NCBI GenBank assembly: GCA_022432975.1
Contig: CM039509.1
Span: 26,934,510-26,998,509, forward strand
Direction of reading: 5' to 3'
Length of the DNA: 64,000 nt
Origin: Begonia masoniana
Lineage: Eukaryota > Streptophyta > Magnoliopsida > Cucurbitales > Begoniaceae
The translations under genes and the position numbers were made by a program. Position 1 is the stretch's first letter. Each line of letters starts with the position of its first letter. The notes below the pieces were generated by a model, which did not search any database, was not told the origin of the DNA, and saw nothing but the letters and a program-made list of their open reading frames with translations. Positions 54,247 through 64,000 of the stretch are shown piece after piece.

Positions 54247-55762
54247 ATGCCCGCTACGAGTCAGCCTTCGCTTGCATTAATGTCGGTAATGCTGAGTTCT
54301 GAGATTGAGAGGTTTGATGTAGAGATTGTGGCTGAGTTGTCCACTATGCTCACGAACATTTCTCTTGGGCTGACAATAATTGGCAAACTCCGAGAAGCTC
54401 AGAAGGAAGACTTGGAGTGTGAGACATATCGGTCGAGCATGACATCTGAGAACCCTTCCGATTTCAGCCTGTCAGATGATGGCGTATTAAAGTTCAGGCA
54501 TATGTGGTACGTGCCTAATGATGAGGAGTTGAAGAGAGAGATCTTAATAGAGGTGTACTCCTCGGCATACTCAGTGCATCCAGGGAGCACGAAAATGTAT
54601 AGAGACCTAAGACAACACTTCTGGTGGCCGAACATGAAGAGAGAGATTGCCAGGTACGTGGAAACCTGTTTGGTTTGCCAACAGGTCAAAGCAGAGCATC
54701 AAACACCGGCTGGAACCTTACAGCCACTGCCGATTCCGGAGTGGAAATAGGAGCAGATCTCCATGGATTTCATAGTTGGACTCCCGAGAACGACGAAAGG
54801 GCACGATGGCATCTGGGTGATAGTGGACCATTTGACAAAGTCGGCCCACTTTCTATCAGTGAAGATGACCTATTCTATGGATCAGCTTGCCGAGCTGTAT
54901 GTGCAAGAAATTATCAAATTGCACGGAGTACCCATTTCGATTGTCTCTAATAGAGATGCCAGATTTACTTTGAAATTCTGGAAGAGTCTACATAAGGCAA
55001 TGGGAACTCAGCTAAGTTTCAGCACAGCGTTTCATCTTAAGACTAATAGACAGACAGAAATAACAAATCAGATTCTTAAGGATATGCTTAGAGCTTGTGT
55101 GCTGGAGTTTCAGGGCTCGTGGAGCCCCTTGATTGAGTTCTTGTACAACAATAGCTTGCAGTCTATGATTGGCATGGCTCCTCCGCTATATTGGGACGAA
55201 GTTGGTGAAGCTAGTATAATCAACCCAGATATTTTACAGCAAACAGCGGAAAAGATCGCCGTTATCAGGCAACGTATAGAGATAGCACAGAGCCGCCAAA
55301 AGAGCTATGCTGACACTAGAATGAGGGAATTGGAATTCAATGAGGGTGACGAGGTTCATCTTAAAATTTCTCTGTTTAAAGGTGTTATGAGATTCAGAAG
55401 GAAGGGCAAGTTGAGTCCTCGATACGTGGGGCCCTTCCTTATTCTGAAGAGGATCGGGAAGTTAGCTTACCAATTACAGCATCCGGCATCGATGGAAGGC
55501 ATCCACAATTGATTTCACGAGTCTATGCTCAGGAAGTGCTTGCGTGACCCATCTCGTGTTGTAGAAGTAAAGGAGATCGAGGTGCAACCAACACTGACCT
55601 ATGTGGAGAGGCCAGTGTGAATTATAGAGTCCTCTATCAAAGTATTGCGCAATAAAGAAATTTTGCTGGTAAAAGTTCTATGGCGGAATCATGATGTAGA
55701 GGAAGCTACTTGGTAGAGGCAGCAGGATATGATGTCTAAGTATCCCGAACTATTTGTGTAGT
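54247..55762 (+). pseudogene. pol: E6 integrase and chromodomain-like tail
   Basis: HHCC zinc domain (VHPGSTKMYRDLRQHFWWP, CLVCQQVKAEH), one TAG at ~54748, core MDFIVGLPRTTKGHDGIWV with the first Asp. The second catalytic Asp is Asn in VSNRDARF (54949-54951); the Glu motif is KTNRQTE. Ten or so residues (YEALYGRKCRS) are missing between MAP and [10 protein letters not shown]. The C-terminal domain and tail follow (GIHN stop FHESMLRKCLRDPS, VKVLWRNHDVEEATW stop). It ends YPELFV then TAG at ~55760. Confidence 0.86.
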
Positions 55763-55782
55763 CAAATTTTGAGGATAAAATT

Positions 55783-55801
55783 TTAATTAAGGTGGATGGA
55801 A
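55783..55801 (+). promoter_or_regulatory. E6 polypurine tract
   Basis: Purine-rich AAGGTGGATGGAA just before the 3' LTR start at 55802, the same form as at 1593-1605. Confidence 0.7.
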
Positions 55802-57135
55802 TGTAACACCCGGTTTTACGAGATTTTATTTAATCCAATATAAAATAGCATTTTAGTAAATATGTCAAATTAAGTCTGTTTGGCGAACGGAAAGTTTTAA
55901 TGGAGCCCTAACAATAAATTCGAATTTATGGTGAAATAAGAAAATTTGGAGAAAACGGATCGATGGATCAATTGACAAAATAAGTGATGAAACAAATAGA
56001 AGATAAAAGGGAGGCAAAATGGTCATTCAATAGGTTAAATTTTAATAAAAATCACATTTCCTTCCATCCATCCACACTTCACGATTTCTCCTGCATATTT
56101 CCCCCTCAACGGCAACTCTCCCTCCCTCTCACGCGATTCCTTCCTCCGGCGATTGACACTCCTCCGATCAACTTCCGTTCTTCGCTTTTTCTTCTCCTAT
56201 CACAGCCCAAGGTAAGATTCTATAGTTTTCGAATGTTAGATTTAAGTTTTGTAGAGTTATACTGTTAGGGATTTGTTAGGGTTTTGTCAAAACCATGGAT
56301 TTAGGATTGAAATCGATAGGTTTACCGTGATTACACCTCTAAAGGATGTATTAGTGATTATTGGACGTAGTTAGTAGGTTTATTGATGAATATGGGAGTT
56401 TTTGGTTGTTGGATAACTTAGAAACTCCATTAATGGAGGTTTGAGTATGTCGAGCATGAATTGCTCGATAAAATACCTCAATGAGTTAAAATAGAGTTTT
56501 AGGAAATTTCCTTTAGCTAGGAGTTCCGTTAGTTTTCAAAGTTCGATGATTTAGGCTCGGTTTAATGCCGTTTGTCGTGAATGTTTTAGGTGAACAACGA
56601 TCGTGGACGGAGCTCGGTGTGCTACGGACGCGAGGTAAGTCTTCGTGACTTGTTTGGCCGATTGGCCTACACCCTAAGAGTAGTTGTTGATCGATGTCTT
56701 GGTGAATCTGAACGTTTTGCGGAGATAGGATGGGTAGTTAGGATGTTACTGTTATAGAATGCCCATTCTAGGTTTTATCTACTATTTTTCGTTCATTGTA
56801 TGTTTCTTGCATCGTTCATACACATGCATCACACTTTTTCAAATTAGCATGAAAATGAGTTTCTGCACGATTTTATGAAAAGAAATGAATTGATGTAAAG
56901 AAACGAATGCACGTAATCCCGGTCACGATGAGGTGGGATTCAGACATGGCTGTCTAGTTGGTGAAGCATGTTTTCTCCCCAGTAGATGGAAAGGGCTGTC
57001 TAACTGCTAGAAATGCCCTCTCCATCTGGTGAGAGTAGACCTTGGTGACATCCCGTTATGTAACTAAATGATTCCGATGATTGCATGAATTACGAACGAT
57101 ATATGCATCTCACGCATTCTCATTTACGTAGATTT
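55802..57135 (+). mobile_element. E6: 3' LTR, first part
   Basis: TGTAACACCCGGTTTTACG. Donor CCCAAG|GTAAGA (56211), acceptor GTTTTAG|GTGAAC (56589), 45-nt mini-exon reading EQRSWTELGVLRTR plus split Gly, donor CGAG|GTAAGT (56634). E7 cuts in at 57136, just before the hairpin that the 5' LTR shows at 50107. The rest would lie beyond the window. Confidence 0.85.
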
Positions 57136-58237
57136 TGTAACACCCGAGTTTGTCGGGTTTCCGCTCCAAGGGTATTTTCATAAATAAGCAATATAAGCGG
57201 GAGGTTTGGTTATGGTCCTAGGAATTAATGAGGATTTTTAGAGGAATAAGTAAATTTGGAGAAACCGAAACGATATACTAATTAACGAAATAAGCAAAGA
57301 ATTGAGTGAAGGGCAAACTTGTAATTTGTAGGTTAAGAAATTTATTATAAGCTAAAATATCCTTCATTTCTCTCATTTCTTTCCTTCTCCTACGTGAGCT
57401 CCCTCTCCCTCAAGATTTTCTCTTCTCCCACTCCATTTCTCTTCAACGTTGATCGTGCTCCTCCGTTTCGGCGATTTCTCCTCCATTTTCTTCCCCAAAT
57501 CTATACTCAAGGTAAGTCCTATGTTTTAGGCAAGTATAATTTTTGTTGTAGGGTGATTTCGGTTTAGGGTTTTGTGAGAAATTGGGGGTTTTAGTAGAAA
57601 TCGATGATTTGACAATATTAATGCCCAATAGTGTTGTATTTATGACTATTATAGTAGTTTGTGTGAATTAATGGTGTGGGTTGATGTTTAAGGTTAAGTT
57701 TTTGTTGTTGGAAGGTTGTTGGAAGTCATTAATGGAGTTTTTGAATTAGTGAGCACAATGTGCTCGACAAAAGGCCCGAATAAAGTGAGCATGAGTTTTT
57801 AAGAAAAATGTCTTAGCTCGGGATTTCTTTTAGCTTTGAATTGGATGATTTAGACTCGATACTAATAACGTGTAATGGAAATGCCTTAGGTAACCAAAGC
57901 TCTCAAAGGACGGTGCTCGGCATAGCTAGGACTCCAGGTAAGTGGTGTTAGGTTTTCGGCCCTTACGGCCCTACGTCATATCGATGTTAGGATTTAAATG
58001 TCTTAATGATGTTTTCATGATTTAAGGGTTTTAAAGAGTCGGGTAGACTAGGTAGTTTCCTAATAGTGGTTGGTTAGGCTCGTTTATGTACGTTATGAAT
58101 GTTTGTATGATTGGTTGTAGCACTAATTTCATGAATCGTGTTTTCTTCTTTAAGATTAATGAAATGTTTACGCATGCACATTTTCAAGTAAACGAAGTAA
58201 AGTAAGTAAAGTTGGAGGATGAGTAGGGCACAGTGTA

Positions 58238-58322
58238 CGTTAATGGCAACTCAAGGCACGATATTATGTTAATGGCAACTGAGGGCACGATATTATGTTA
58301 ATGGCAACTCATGGCAAGTGTT
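58238..58322 (+). repeat. ~29-bp repeat, three units, in E7 intron-like block 2
   Basis: Three near-identical units of GGCAACTCATGGCACGATAT + TATGTTAAT. They are small but in the same slot as the large arrays. Confidence 0.85.
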
Positions 58323-59139
58323 TGGTCTACAGGGTAGACGAAGTAGTGCCTGTGCCTACTCATGCCTAATGATATATATGTATAAGCTACGTGAAATGAA
58401 TAAATGAAAAATGTACATGTTTTGAAAAACCATGCATTATGTATACTCATGTTTTAGTGCACCTCTTTACTAAGCATTAGGCTTAATGTGTTTATCGTAT
58501 GATGTAGGTGACGATAACGAAGGTGAGGAACTTCCTCCTGATGATCAGGCATAGTTAGTCGATGGACGGAGCTCGTGGCGACGGGTTGTGTTTTGGCTAG
58601 GCGTGATGACCCGTGGGTATGCTCCGAGTCATTTTGTGGTAATTAGATGTAAGTTTGATGAACATTGGGTGTTTGATGGATTTTAGCGTGTAAGTAGAAG
58701 TTTAATATGTTGGAAATTTCGTATTGAATATTGGTTTGAAGTTATGTATTTCGGATAGATTATAAACCAATGTTTTGATGATTTTGATAGCTTCTTCTAT
58801 GTAAGGACGGATGTTGATGTAATAGATAGGATAGTGATGTTTGATGTACATTTGGATGAATGTCGATGTTTGTTAATATTTTGATGAAATAGAATTGAGT
58901 TTTGGATGAGTTTTGGTGATTTGGAAGTAGGTTTGCGATTTTAAATCGAAATGGGCATTTTGTGTCGGGATTTGATGAGCTTGAATGTTCGGTTTATGGA
59001 TGGTGATGGAATTGGTATTGAATAGGTAGAGTTGGTTAAGTTTGGAAGTGATTGGAGGTGTTGATGAGGTACATAATGAAAAAAAAAAAGAGAAGAAAGG
59101 AAAAGTAAAAAAAAAAACTGTTTCACTGTAGCTCACGTA

Positions 59140-59355
59140 GAATAGTGGTCGACCGCTATTGCAAGGTGTCGACCGAACTTACAAAGGAATGCAACCCGAG
59201 AGCAAAACTGTTTTTGCACTGTAGACCACTTAGATTAGGGGTCGACCGCTATTGCAAGGTGTCGACCGGTTTAAGTACAACCAAAAACCAGAACCTTTTT
59301 AGTGGTCGACCACTGTTATGAAGTGTCGACCGAAAGCTCTGGGGGTCGACCAGAG
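59140..59355 (+). repeat. GGTCGACC palindromic repeats near the 3' end of E7 LTR
   Basis: Three pairs of GTGGTCGACCGCTATTGCAAG + GTGTCGACCG units with GTCGAC palindromes, the E7 version of the 3' palindromic slot. Confidence 0.85.
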
Positions 59356-59736
59356 TGCTTTTTATAGTGTTAAACTTGAGATTTTGGTTAATTTTATCAT
59401 GTAACGAGTCTTCCACGCACAGTAGTCTTTCGCCGAATGAGGTTAATTGCCTCTAAACAAGTGAGGGTAATGGATTGAAACCTTAGACGAGTCATTTTAG
59501 GTATGTTTAAGTTAGAGCCAAAATGTTGATAGATATGGATTGTAATGCCCGAGTCCGTTCTCTAACGAGCGAAACAAAAAAAAAAAAAGGGAATGGACAA
59601 AGGATGAATGAAACTATGAACAAATGAAAAATAAAATGAAAGGAAAAAAAAATTTACGTGAACTATTTGAGGGTTTAAAGTTAAAATTACGTCATGGTCT
59701 GTCCGTGGCGGCCTTGACCGGGTTGGGGTCGTCACA

Positions 59737-59889
59737 GTTATGGTATCAGAGCGATTGAGTTTTAAAAGCGATTCTGAGGATTGCCTGTCAAAACACACCG
59801 CTGCACGGGAACTCTCCATCGACTGTAAGTGTTTAAGTTTAAGTATGATTCCTAGATATTTATATTGTTATATTGTCTAATGTGCCTAG
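59737..59889 (+). promoter_or_regulatory. E7 primer-binding site and leader
   Basis: TGGTATCAGAGC at 59741-59752; a 65-nt block from ACT|GTAAGT (59825) to GTGCCTAG|G (59889) lies directly before gag. Confidence 0.78.
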
Positions 59890-60979
59890 GAAGGAGAAAA
59901 TGCCGAGAGCACCTAGACAAGATGATGAAATCCCTAATAGCCAACTAATGGAAATAGTACGTCAATAGTCCGAACAAATAGGAATCTTACTCAATAAGGA
60001 TGGAAACGGTGGTGGACATAGTAGCAATTCCCGTGAATTAAGTGGAGAGTGGTTCAGACGGCTTAGGCCCCCAACTTTCGATGGACAGTCCTCGGATCCC
60101 ACTAGTGCGGAAGAGTGGATCCGCAAACTTGAAAGCATGTTCACTTATGCGAAGGTAGAGGAAGCGGACAAGGTAACATGTGCAGTGTTCAATCTGGAGA
60201 AGGATGTCGTATTCTGGTGGGATTCTGTGATGGTCACTATGGATGTGGGGGTTATGACATGGCAGAGATTCAAAACAATATTTTACAACAAGTATTTCAA
60301 CCGGGCCCTTCGTGCCAACAAGAGGGCCGAGTTTTCTCAACTACGCCAGACAGGATATGTGGCCGAGTATGTGTGCAGGTTTGAATCATTGTCCAGATAC
60401 GCAGGTATGATGGTCAGCGATGAGGAAGATAAAATATACCAGTTTGTTCAAGGTTTGAAATTGGAGATTTTGAAGGGGGTGAAGACGGCAGAAGTTGAAG
60501 ATATGCCGTATCATTGAGTTGTAGCCAAGGCCCTCGAGCTTGATGACATTGAAATGAAACTGCAGTGGCAGAGAGATGTGCCGAGAAGGTTCATTAGAGA
60601 GGTGCAACCGCAGCAGAATAGAGGATGGCAGCCACAACCACAACGTGGTGTCAAACGGGCGAATGAGACACCTAGAGCTCAAGACAAGGGCAAACGCCCT
60701 CAAGGGGCACCACTGGCTCCTTTGTGCTCAATCTGTCAGAAATATCATCCGAGCGATTGTAAGTTATATACGGGCCGATGCTTTAGGTGTGATAAGGTGG
60801 GACATAAGGCCGTAGATTGTCCTAGATCGGCCAAGAGACCCCCGGGTGGTCCTCCTAGGATCTTTGCTCTTATTGAAGATGAGGAAGCTGCTCAGCCTTC
60901 TATTGTTTCAGGTATTGTTCTGGTTTGTGGACATGCAGCTCACGTTTTAATTGACACGGGGCAACCCACTCATTCATAG
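59882..60979 (+). pseudogene. gag: E7 gag, zinc knuckle and protease start
   Basis: Start is either GTG at 59882 (an upstream ATG may have been lost) or ATG at 59900 in the same frame. It encodes PRAPRQDDEIPNSQLMEIVR, a TAG at ~59966, then RLRPPTFDGQSSDP, EEWIRKLESMFTYAK, VVFWWDSVMV and FYNKYFNRALRANKR. A TGA at 60515-60517 sits where relatives have an open codon, then an Arg/Gln linker, zinc knuckle CFRCDKVGHKAVDC (~60780-60821) and the protease start. At HVLIDTG one G is missing in the run after the catalytic Asp, which shifts the frame before THS (60964). Confidence 0.86.
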
Positions 60980-61233
60980 CACAGTATTATGTATCTAAGT
61001 GGAAAATACATTCCGCCCCAGCTGATCGTGGTTATAGTGTCATGTTGCCCTCCGGGGAGCTTTTATGTTCCGACCAAGCAATACAGGGAGAGGTTATATC
61101 TATTGGTGGTCGGCAGCTTTATGCGAACCTGATCGTCATATGTATGAAGGGGTACGATGTAATCTTGGGCATGGATTGGTTGTTTTTGCATTATGCCACA
61201 ATCAATTGCCGGTTGGGTGTGGTAGATTTTTGA
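60980..61233 (+). pseudogene. E7 protease C-terminal half
   Basis: Resumes in a different frame: [59 protein letters not shown] at 61231-61233 follows VVDF where relatives read Arg (FRP), again a CGA-to-TGA type change. Confidence 0.82.
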
Positions 61234-64000
61234 CCCCGAAATGGGGAGGATTATTTCTTTCGAGCGACCCTCTGTTCGAGTAGGATGCCTCTAGTAACGT
61301 CAATGTGTGCCCTGTACTCGATAAAACCTAGATGTTTCAGTTTTATAGCGAGTATTGTGGATGTACGAATGCAAGATGAATTAAAGCTATGTGACATTTC
61401 GGCAGTTGATATCCTTAAGGAAGTGTTCTTAGACGAGTTGCCTAGCTTGCCTATGAATGCCCTATATTCGATGAAGCATGGATGTTTTGGATTTATAGCA
61501 AGCGTTGAGGAAGTGAACATGCAAAATGAGTTGAAGTTGTGTGACATTCTGGTAGTTAAGGACTTTATAGAAGTGTTTCTGGACGAGTTGCCCGACTTGC
61601 CTCCAGATCGGGAAATAGAGTTCACTATTGAGATTATACCTGGTTCGTCGCCAGTGTCCAAGAATCCTTATAGAATGGCACCGATTGAACTGAAAGAGTT
61701 ATACGTTCAGCTGAAGGAGCTAACAGACAAGGGTTTTGTACGACCGAGCGTTTCTCCTTGGGGCGCTCCAGTCTTGTTCTTGAAGAAGAAAGATGGTTCC
61801 CTAAGAATGTGCGTGCATTACCGAGAGTTGAATAAACTAACCGTCAGAAATAAGTATCCACTACCGAGGATTGATGACCTGTTCGACCAGTTGCAAGGGG
61901 CCAGTGTGTTCTCAAAGGTCGATTTACGGTCAGGATACCACCAATTGAAGATTAAGTCCGAGGATATACCAAAGACCGCTTTTAGAACACGTTATGGGCA
62001 CTATGAATTTAGGGTTATGTCCTTCGGTTTAACGAATGCTCTGGCAGCTTTTATGGATCTCATGAACCGAGTGTTTCGGGAGTTCCTGGATAAGTTTGTG
62101 ATAGTGTTCATAGACGACATTCTGATATATTCCCGAAATGACGAAGAACATGCGAAGCACTTGAGCACCGTTTTGGAGACGATGAAGCGGCACCAATTGT
62201 ATGCTATGTTTTTCAAGTGCGGATTTTGGCTGAATCAGGTGAACTTCTTAGGCCACGTAATTTCAAAAGAAGGAGTTTCAGTAGATCCGGCTAAGGTTCA
62301 AGCCGTGAAGGAGTGGCCTCAGCCGGGGAATGCAAGTGAACTGCGAAGTTTTATAGGCCTGGCTGGGTATTATCGGAAGTTTATTAAAGGGTTTTCAATC
62401 ATAGCCAAACCCCTAATGAATTTAACGAAGAAGGAAGTGAAATATGTGTGGTCTAAGGCATGTGAAGAAAGTTTTCAGATCTTGAAGCAAAAGTTGACCA
62501 CAGCGCCATTGTTGATTCTGCCCGTGGAGAATGGAACGTTCAGTATCTATTGTGACACGTCCAAAATAGGGTTAAGATGCGTGTTGATGCAGGATGGAAA
62601 GGTAATTGCCTACGCCTCTAGGAAATTGAAGACGCATGAGCAGAACTATCCGACGCATGACTTAAAATTGGCGGCGGTGGTATTTGCGTTGAAAATATGG
62701 AGGCACTACCTTTACGGTCAAAAGTGTGAGATGTTTTCTGATCATAAGAGTTTGAGGTATCTTTTTACACAGAAAGATTTAAACATGAGGCAAAGGAGAT
62801 GGTTGGAATTTGTGAAGGATTACGACTTTGAAATCAAGTATCATCCAGGAAAGGCGAATACGGTGGCAGACGCATTGAGTAGGATGCCTAAGACCAAGGA
62901 GTCAGTCGCTTGCTGTATGCCAGCTTCATTGAGAAAGGAGATTCAGAGGTATGAACTTGAAGTAGTTTCTGAGCTTTCGACCCTACTTGCCGATTTGACT
63001 ATACGGCCTACTCTTTTGGAAAAAATTAAGGAGGCTCAACAGATGGACTCGGAAGAAAAGGAAGGTATTGTGACCAAATTGACTGATACGTCTTCCAAAT
63101 TCAGTTATTCGGAGGATGGCATTCTGAAGTTTTGGGACCCCAGATTTACTTCGAGGTTTTGGAAGAGTTTACAAAGCGCTATGGGTACTAAGTTAACTTT
63201 TAGCACGGCCTTCCACCCACAGACTGACGGACAATCTGAAAGGACGATAAAGATACTTGAGGATATGCTGAGAGCGTGCGTGCTAGAATTTCAAGCATCT
63301 TGGAGCCGGTATTTACCGTTGGTTGAATTTGCGTATAATAACAGTTATCATTCTACGATTGGTATGGCTCCGTACGAAGCGCGGTATGGCAGAAAGTGTA
63401 GGTCGCCACTATATTGGGATGAAGTGGGTGAAGCTAAGTTGATTGTACCTGAAATTTTACAACAGCTATCTGAGAAGGTTGCTCTGATCAGACAAAGAAT
63501 GGAAACTGCACAAAGTCGCCAAAAGAGCTATGCAGATCGAAGGAGACGAGATTTGGAGTTTGTAGTTGGTGATGAAGTATTTTTGAAGGTTTCACCGTTC
63601 AAGGGCGTGGTTCGCTTTGGTAAGAGAGGGAAGTTGAATCCACGGTTTGTTGGACCGTTCCCGATTACAGAAAGGATTGGAGCTACAGCTTACAAGCTTC
63701 AGTTGCCATTGTTTATGGAGGGTGTTCATAATGTCTTCCACGTGTCAATGTTGAGGAAATGTGTACGAGATCCGATGCACGTGGTAGAACCGATTAGTCT
63801 TGAGATACAGCCGACCTTAACTTACGAAGAGAGGCCAGTGCAAATTATGGAGTGCGCTGTGAAAGTTTTACGCAATAAGTCAATCCCACTGGTTAAGGTG
63901 TTATGGAGGAACCAAAACGTAGAGGAAGCGACGTGGGAGCGCCAACAGGATATGATGGAGAGATATCCAGAATTGTTCAGGTACGAAATTTTGGTGACAA
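61234..64000 (+). CDS. pol: E7 pol: long open frame, RT-RNase H-integrase (deleted)-chromodomain
   Basis: After the TGA at 61231 the frame stays open to the window edge (922 codons). It holds a 52-residue tandem duplication between protease and RT (61309-61620), RT ([26 protein letters not shown] with His for the usual Asp, FIDDILIYS at 62107-62133), RNase H ([14 protein letters not shown] to NTVADALSR), then integrase. At ~63135 GILKFW jumps to DPRFTSRFW: the HHCC zinc domain and the first two catalytic Asp are deleted in frame, leaving the Glu motif QTDGQSE (63220-63240). The C-terminal domain and tail ([20 protein letters not shown]) are intact. Translation would need the missing upstream start. 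Non-autonomous at best. Confidence 0.88.
61309..61620 (+). repeat. 156-bp in-frame tandem duplication in E7 pol
   Basis: Two diverged direct copies with a period of 156 bp (starts at ~61309 and ~61465). Both encode ALYSxKxxCFxFIAS, MQxELKLCDI and [11 protein letters not shown]. The duplication keeps the frame. The copies differ at many positions, so the event is not recent. Confidence 0.85.

Larger units (their letters stand above)
57136..59736 (+). mobile_element. E7: 5' LTR
   Basis: 2.6 kb, TGTAACACCCGAGTTTGTCG to GGGGTCGTCACA. Layout: donor CTCAAG|GTAAGT (57511), branch-point-like TACTAATAAC 5' of acceptor GCCTTAG|GTAACC (57889), 48-nt mini-exon, donor CTCCAG|GTAAGT (57937), hairpin TAAGC-ATTAG-GCTTA (58471-58485), acceptor GATGTAG|GTGACG (58507). 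The joined flank is open: GNQSSQRTVLGIARTPG, then DDNEGEELPPDDQA and a stop. E7 interrupts the E6 3' LTR, so it is younger than E6. Confidence 0.88.

Noticed and set aside
1..64000. tRNA genes, telomeric repeats or host protein genes
   Set aside because: I looked for cloverleaf-like tRNA, TTTAGGG runs and non-transposon domains and saw none; the only tRNA-related signals are retrotransposon primer sites.

Overview
This window is plant repeat DNA. Nothing in it looks like a host gene. The evidence for a flowering plant is the mix of elements: Ty3/gypsy chromoviruses of Del/Tekay type (gag zinc knuckle, aspartic protease, RT, RNase H, integrase and a C-terminal chromodomain-like tail, with a tRNA-iMet primer site TGGTATCAGAGC), an Athila-type gypsy element with its own primer site, and a Cassandra-like TRIM element whose LTRs carry 5S rRNA-derived sequence. 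The density of nested insertions, solo LTRs and satellite arrays suggests pericentromeric or other heterochromatin. I cannot name the species.

Layout. 1-1605: head-to-head remnants of two chromovirus pol genes. 1606-9253: an LTR (LTR-A) split by a 5.05-kb solo LTR (LTR-B, 3459-8508, TSD TCACT) that carries a 3.4-kb array of a ~28-bp repeat. 9254-14620: an inverted relative of LTR-A split by a 4.5-kb solo LTR (LTR-C, 9674-14152, TSD CCTTT) with a 3.3-kb array of a 25-bp repeat. 14621-37987: a broken Athila element (LTR end, primer site, gag, pieces of pol) opened by four insertions: a tandem Cassandra-like array (16179-18865, TSD AAACC), a stack of chromovirus pieces E1-E4 (19843-33906), a solo LTR S (34846-37486, TSD AAATG), and E6. 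E1 carries ~163 copies of a 17-bp repeat. E6 starts at 37988; its 5' LTR is split by the complete element E5 (38791-49598, TSD CAAGG) and its 3' LTR by E7 (57136 to beyond 64000). All gag-pol genes seen are disabled, except that E7 keeps a 2.77-kb open pol frame, which has lost part of integrase.

Most striking pattern. The chromovirus LTRs, although very different in sequence, share one layout: a near-5' TATA-like box and pyrimidine-rich leader, a first GT/AG-bounded intron-like block, a 45-55-nt mini-exon, a second intron-like block, then an acceptor GTAG|GTGA. Just before that acceptor sits a small hairpin whose stem differs between families by paired changes. When the second block is removed, the flanks join in one phase (G|GT) into a similar peptide ending in an acidic stretch and a stop, in at least six families. 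Tandem repeats, unrelated between families, have expanded inside this second block in several LTRs; a separate slot nearer the LTR 3' end holds other arrays or GATC-rich palindromes. A further ~64-nt intron-like block lies between primer site and gag. I know of no description of this layout, but splicing and translation are inferred from sequence only.

How it works together: intact relatives would be transcribed from the LTR, primed by tRNA-iMet and encode gag-pol; the copies here are relics. E5 shows that array size can change independently of the rest of an LTR: its 5' LTR has ~20 units of a 60-bp repeat, its 3' LTR exactly two.
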